7,930 nt of DNA, from positions 1 through 7,930 of the forward strand of contig DUUZ01000237.1 of assembly GCA_012841255.1 (NCBI GenBank). Reading direction: 5' to 3'. Below the pieces are notes generated by a model. The model was not told the DNA's origin. It was given only the letters and a program-made list of their open reading frames with translations, and did not search any database. This DNA comes from Clostridiaceae bacterium. Lineage in GTDB: Bacteria > Bacillota > Clostridia > Saccharofermentanales > DTU023. Below, piece after piece: positions 4,563 to 7,930 of the stretch (position 1 is the stretch's first letter; the number at the start of each line of letters is the position of its first letter). The translations under genes and the position numbers were made by a program.

Positions 4563-6539
4563 ATGGAGACATTCAGGGGAAAGCTGGAATGTATTGCAAC
4601 AAGCCTGGCAGATGCCCGTGCCATAGAAGCTGCGGGAGGCGGCCGCATCGAACTGGTTTCGGCCCTCCGTGAAGGAGGATTTACCCCAAGCGACGGCCTG
4701 GTCCGGTCTGTTCTGGAAGAGATCCGTATTCCCGTGTCCGTCATGCTGCGGCCCAACAAGGCGGGCTTCTGTTATTCCGAAGCAGAGCTTGAGGAGATGC
4801 GGAAGGATGCCCAAAGATTCCATGAACTGGGTGTTCAAAGAGTCGTCACCGGGATCCTGGACCCGGAGGGTCTGGCGGATATCGAGACCCTGGAGGCCCT
4901 CTTGGAAGGCACTGATCTTCAGGTAACCTTCCACCGGGCCATTGATGAGACTTCCGATATAGAGGAATCATTAAGAAGAATCAACGCCTGCCCCCGGATC
5001 ACCCATCTTCTGACCTCACTTGGCCCCGGGAAGCTCCCGGATAATCTCTTCCGCCTGGCCTGGTATGCAGAGCACACCCGTCCCCGCCTGATTCTGGGAA
5101 GCGGCCTTGACCTCGATAATCTTGGAAATATCGCTGAAAAAACGCATTCCTTTGACATCGATCTCCATATGGGCACGGGCCTCCGCCATGGCCGGGCACT
5201 CCGGCCTCTTGACCCTGCCGTGCTCGAAAGGGCCAACCGGATCCTGGGCAAGGCTCAGGAGGAAATCCACCCTTCACCAGCCTCTCTCATCCGAAACTTC
5301 AGGTCCCTGGGCTACGGGCTTTTCATCCATTTCGGCCTTTACTCCCTTCTGGGCGGCCGCTATAAGGGAGAAACCACCCCCTTCCTGGCCGAATGGATCC
5401 GGCTGACCATGGACATTCCCCATGAGGAGTACAGGTCCCTGGCCGCACTTTTTCATCCGACAGCCTTCGATGCAGACAGGATCTGCCGCCAGGCTGCGGC
5501 CTGGGGCATGCATTATCTTTGTTTCACGGCCAAGCATCATGACGGCTTTGCCCTCTTTGATTCCAAGGCCGACCCCTTCAACAGCGTCCGGCAAAGCCCG
5601 GGCGGCCGGGATTACGTCAGAGAACTTTCGGAGGCCTGCAAGAAATACGGCCTGGCCTTCTGCCTCTACTATTCCCAGGCTCAGGACTGGGATCATCCGG
5701 GCGGCCTTCGGGCCTACCGGGAAGCTCCTCCGAAAGAAGATTTCAAGGACTATTTCGAAAACAAATGCCTGCCGCAGATTGAGGAACTCCTGACCAGCTA
5801 CGGGCCTGTCACCATGCTCTGGCTGGATACGCCCATGTCCATGGGAAAAGAGGAGAGCCGGAGGATCCGCGGCAAAATCAAAAGCCTGCAGCCCGGCTGC
5901 CTGGTCTCGGGCCGGATCGGCCACGGGCTGGGCGACTACATTACCGCCGGGGACAACCGTCTGCCCTGCCTCGCCCAGCGGCGTTTCTGGGAAGTGCCGG
6001 CCAGCCTCAACGGTTCTTTTGGTTACAAGGAGGATGACCGTGACTGGAAGTCACCCAAAGAGCTGATTCATCTCTTGACCAAGACGCGGAGCCGGGGCGG
6101 CAATCTCCTGATCAATATCGGGCCCGACGGGCAAGGGAGGATCCCTTATCCGTCCGAGAACATTCTGGATGAAGCAGGGGAGTTCCTCAGGATATACGGC
6201 CCGGCCTTCCATGGCGATCTCAAATACCTGGAATACCCTTACGAGCAAGATCTTTTCATTTTAACTGCCAAAGACTGCGATCTCTTTATCCATCTGCTGG
6301 ACTGGCCTCCCCGGGGCCGCCTTGAACTCTATCAGCTGGAGGGCCGGCCGCAGGAGGCCCGCCTCATGAAGGAGGAGCGGCCGCTTGACCTTTTGGTCTC
6401 CCGGGATCTGGAGGGCTACTCCTATTGGCGGATCAATCTGACTGAGTTTGAAAAAGAGATCAAAGCAGAACTTGAACGTTTCGGTGAAACGGTCATCCAG
6501 TTACCGCTCAGCCAGAGACCCGGGGTCCAGAGCTTTTAG
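4563..6539 (+). CDS. CutC-domain / GH29 alpha-L-fucosidase fusion protein
   Basis: One uninterrupted frame of 658 residues holds two barrel enzymes. Residues 5-232 are a CutC domain: GGGRIELVSALREGGFTPS (25-43), VMLRPNKAGFCYSEAE (60-75), VVTGILDPEG (94-103), VTFHRAID (121-128) and HLLTSLGP (148-155). Residues about 245-550 are a GH29 alpha-L-fucosidase, which hydrolyses terminal alpha-linked L-fucose: YGLFIHFGLYSLLGG (251-265), FTAKHHDGFALFDSK (321-335), MLWLDT (418-423) with Asp422 as the likely nucleophile, FWEVPASLNGSFGY (475-488) and NLLINIGPDGQG (514-525). Residues 555-658 form a beta-rich tail like the C-terminal domain of fucosidases. No signal peptide is present, so fucosides would be cut inside the cell. 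The ATG has GAGGAG 5 nt upstream. No stop or frameshift separates the halves. CutC is usually a separate protein of about 230-250 residues. Fucose transporters and catabolic genes are not in the window. Confidence 0.92.
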   Translation: METFRGKLECIATSLADARAIEAAGGGRIELVSALREGGFTPSDGLVRSVLEEIRIPVSVMLRPNKAGFCYSEAELEEMRKDAQRFHELGVQRVVTGILDPEGLADIETLEALLEGTDLQVTFHRAIDETSDIEESLRRINACPRITHLLTSLGPGKLPDNLFRLAWYAEHTRPRLILGSGLDLDNLGNIAEKTHSFDIDLHMGTGLRHGRALRPLDPAVLERANRILGKAQEEIHPSPASLIRNFRSLGYGLFIHFGLYSLLGGRYKGETTPFLAEWIRLTMDIPHEEYRSLAALFHPTAFDADRICRQAAAWGMHYLCFTAKHHDGFALFDSKADPFNSVRQSPGGRDYVRELSEACKKYGLAFCLYYSQAQDWDHPGGLRAYREAPPKEDFKDYFENKCLPQIEELLTSYGPVTMLWLDTPMSMGKEESRRIRGKIKSLQPGCLVSGRIGHGLGDYITAGDNRLPCLAQRRFWEVPASLNGSFGYKEDDRDWKSPKELIHLLTKTRSRGGNLLINIGPDGQGRIPYPSENILDEAGEFLRIYGPAFHGDLKYLEYPYEQDLFILTAKDCDLFIHLLDWPPRGRLELYQLEGRPQEARLMKEERPLDLLVSRDLEGYSYWRINLTEFEKEIKAELERFGETVIQLPLSQRPGVQSF

Positions 6540-6637
6540 AATAATTCCAATCATTCTTGCGAAACGGGCTGTAATCAGCTAAAGTCAGGGAGATGAGTTA
6601 ATAACAATAAAGTCATATGGAAAGGACAGACTAAGAC

Positions 6638-7183
6638 ATGAAAGATCTTAAAGGAACAAAAACGGAAGCCAATCTGCAGGAAGCCTTTGCCGGCGAATCC
6701 ATGGCCCACACCAAGTACCAGTACTATGCGTCCCAGGCCAAGAAGGACGGTTATGTCCAAATCGCCAACTTCTTTGAGGAGACCTCAAGAAACGAGAAGG
6801 AACACGCCAAACTCTGGTTCAAATACCTGCATGGGGGCGGTGTCCCGGCTACGACCGTAAACCTGGATGACGCTGCTGCCGGCGAGAACTATGAGTGGAC
6901 CGACATGTACGCCCGCTTTGCCGCCGATGCGGAGGAAGAAGGCTTCAAAGAGATCGCCAAGAAGTTCAAGCTGGTCGGAGAAGTCGAACGCCACCACGAG
7001 GCCCGTTACCGCCGCCTCCTGGCCAATATCGAGGAAGATATTGTCTTCAAGAGGGAAGACGGGGAAACCGTTTGGATCTGCATCAACTGCGGCCACATCC
7101 ATGTCGGCAAGAAGGCTCCCGCCCTTTGCCCGACCTGTGATCACGGTCAGGAGTATTTCGAAATCCGTTCGCTGAACTATTAA
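6638..7183 (+). CDS. rbr: Rubrerythrin (di-iron peroxidase with rubredoxin-like domain)
   Basis: The protein has 181 residues, close to the usual rubrerythrin length of about 180-190. The N-terminal four-helix di-iron domain (1-135) shows family ligands at Glu20 (FAGESMAHTKY), Glu53 and His56 (NEKEH) and the E-x-x-H type segment GEVERHHEARY (114-124). The C-terminal rubredoxin-like domain has C-x-x-C pairs at 148/151 (ICINCG) and 164/167 (LCPTC), which bind one iron. Known rubrerythrins reduce hydrogen peroxide in anaerobes with electrons from NADH via rubredoxin reductase and rubredoxin; the flavoprotein at 1359 is a candidate donor. AAAGGA lies 11 nt before the ATG. A weak promoter-like pair (TTGCGA, 17 nt, TAAAGT) lies at 6557-6585; I see no clear PerR box. 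A strong terminator follows, so the gene is probably monocistronic. Confidence 0.96.
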   Translation: MKDLKGTKTEANLQEAFAGESMAHTKYQYYASQAKKDGYVQIANFFEETSRNEKEHAKLWFKYLHGGGVPATTVNLDDAAAGENYEWTDMYARFAADAEEEGFKEIAKKFKLVGEVERHHEARYRRLLANIEEDIVFKREDGETVWICINCGHIHVGKKAPALCPTCDHGQEYFEIRSLNY

Positions 7184-7206
7184 TTCGGCGTTAGATGTGA
7201 CGAAAG

Positions 7207-7235
7207 GCTGTCTCCGTTTACGGGGACAGCTTTTT
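7207..7235 (+). terminator. Intrinsic terminator after rubrerythrin
   Basis: A 10-bp stem with one G-U pair (GCTGTCTCCG-type arm at 7207-7216, complementary arm at 7221-7230), a TTTA loop and a following TTTTT run lie 24 nt after the rubrerythrin stop. This is a textbook Rho-independent terminator. Confidence 0.9.
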
Positions 7236-7263
7236 ACTATGTATGGAAAACGGAGCAGCGGAC

Positions 7264-7758
7264 ATGGATGGGAAAAACCGGAAATACTATTCAATCTGGA
7301 TCGGTCTTCTTACCTTTTCCGCCGGTCTGACCAACGGAGAAGCTGCCTGGGGGGCGGGACTTGCCGTTTCCCACCACACCGGAAATTTGACGCAGCTGGC
7401 CGCTGCCTTCCGGCTGGAAGATTTTTCCTTCGTCTTTATGCTGGCCGGCCTTATCCTTTGTTTTTTTGCGGGTTCTGTACTGGCCGGTGCCGTCTTTTAT
7501 GGACATGAAGCCGGTCTTTCCACCTTCTATGGGTTCTTCTCTCTGATCCAGGGGACGCTGACCGTGGCCCTTCCTTTCATTCTGCCATCTGCTTGGTTTG
7601 CGGCCTTCTATTTTTACGCGGCTCTGGCCTTGGGGATGCAAAACAGCATCCTCTTGAAATACAAGGGCGCCCTGACCCGGACATCACATATGACGGGTTA
7701 CCTGACGGATGCGGATAGAGTCCGTATAGTTGGTGTAAATTCGAGAACTGAGAGATGA
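7264..7758 (+). pseudogene. DUF1275/YoaK-type membrane protein, 3' end lost to an IS insertion
   Basis: The visible product is a hydrophobic multi-span protein with the DUF1275 (YoaK-like) signatures VSHHTGNLTQL near the N-terminus and LGMQNSILLKYKGALTRTSHMTGYLTD near the end. Family members are about 220-230 residues; function is not known, though they are inner-membrane proteins. Homology stops at TGYLTD (about 7710), and the remaining residues to the TGA at 7756-7758 are encoded by the end of the insertion sequence, so roughly the last 60 residues and one or two membrane helices are missing. The start at 7264 is chosen because GGAG lies 8 nt upstream; the ATG at 7243 has no ribosome binding site and overlaps terminator-proximal sequence. 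The protein is probably non-functional. Confidence 0.8.
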
Positions 7759-7768
7759 GCCACATCTC
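7752..7768 (+). other. Hairpin in the IS leader before the transposase gene
   Basis: GAGATG (7752-7757) and CATCTC (7763-7768) form a perfect 6-bp stem with a 5-nt loop. It covers the stop codon of the broken upstream gene. No T-run follows. Insertion sequences often carry such structures to limit transposase expression from outside transcription; here that role is only inferred. A TACAAT -10-like box at 7779-7784 could serve the transposase but lacks a clear -35. Confidence 0.35.
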
Positions 7769-7819
7769 GCCCCTTCGGTACAATTAGTTTTGAGAAAAAT
7801 CAATACTGGAGGACAAAAC

Positions 7820-7930
7820 ATGGCTCACCTGAATATTACACTAGACGAGCAGACCTTGAAAGAACTTATGCTGGGAGATCGAGACGAAGCCGTGGGAAAA
7901 CTACTGGAGGCTGTATTCAATGCTGTATTG
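7820..7930 (+). CDS. IS256-family (mutator-type) transposase, N-terminal part
   Basis: Only the first 37 codons are in the window. The product starts MAHLNITLDEQTLKELMLGD and continues with an AVGKLLEAVFNAVL helix, the typical N-terminus of IS256-family transposases of Firmicutes (M-x-x-L-N-I/F-T-L, then a helix before the DDE catalytic domain). GGAGG lies 7 nt before the ATG. The DDE residues and the 3' end are outside the window, so whether the copy is intact cannot be judged. Confidence 0.85.
   Translation, partial: MAHLNITLDEQTLKELMLGDRDEAVGKLLEAVFNAVL

Larger units (their letters stand above)
7714..7930 (+). mobile_element. IS256-family insertion sequence, left end and 5' part
   Basis: The left end is placed at about 7714, where DUF1275 homology ends and a sequence like IS256-family terminal repeats begins (GATAGAGTCCGTATAG, then GTGTAAAT). 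The transposase gene starts about 105 nt inside, on the same strand as the broken host gene. The right end and the target-site duplication lie outside the window, so the exact border can be off by several bases. Confidence 0.7.

Noticed and set aside
6590..6625. AT-rich stretch before rubrerythrin as a PerR operator
   Set aside because: The bases do not form the expected TTATAAT-type dyad closely enough to support the call.

Overview
The window looks like chromosomal DNA of an anaerobic, moderately GC-rich Firmicutes/Clostridia-type bacterium. This is an inference from strong AGGAGG-type ribosome binding sites, a rubredoxin-reductase-like flavoprotein, a rubrerythrin, a clostridial-type TIM-barrel protein and an IS256-family element. 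No species is claimed. UGA is a normal stop here, because at least the TIM-barrel and rhomboid genes end with it.

Layout. At the left edge, on the minus strand, lie the 5' part of a TldD/PmbA-family gene (1-353) and a TIM-barrel protein of unknown function (457-1173). Across a divergent promoter region, a plus-strand pair follows: an NADH:rubredoxin-reductase-like flavoprotein (1359-2516) and a rhomboid protease (2555-3214). Facing this pair on the minus strand is an ArsM-type arsenite methyltransferase gene (3116-4018). Divergent from it is a 74-residue small protein (4202-4426) that ends at a strong terminator. Next comes a 658-residue protein (4563-6539) that fuses a CutC domain to a GH29 alpha-L-fucosidase domain. 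A rubrerythrin gene (6638-7183) with its own terminator follows. At the right edge, a DUF1275/YoaK-type membrane protein gene is cut by the left end of an IS256-family insertion sequence, whose transposase gene starts at 7820 and runs out of the window.

Main discovery. The arsM-like gene has an in-frame UGA at codon 194 (3437-3439, minus strand). The reading frame continues with clear ArsM homology on both sides. The UGA sits exactly where the family has its conserved arsenic-binding cysteine: UVGGA here, CLGGA around Cys206 in human AS3MT. The other two key cysteines are present (Cys56 in GLGCGNP and Cys144 in SNCVINL). A 7-bp stem with a 5-nt loop and an early loop G starts 13 nt after the UGA, as expected for a bacterial SECIS element. 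The gene therefore most likely encodes a selenocysteine-containing arsenite methyltransferase, which ordinary gene calling would split into two pieces.

Second discovery. The CutC-GH29 fusion joins a protein family of disputed function to a glycosidase, which hints that this CutC domain works in carbohydrate metabolism rather than copper handling.

The flavoprotein and rubrerythrin fit peroxide and oxygen defence in an anaerobe. The selenoprotein implies that selenocysteine machinery (SelA, SelB, SelC, SelD) is encoded elsewhere in the genome. No gap of more than 300 bases lacks a gene.
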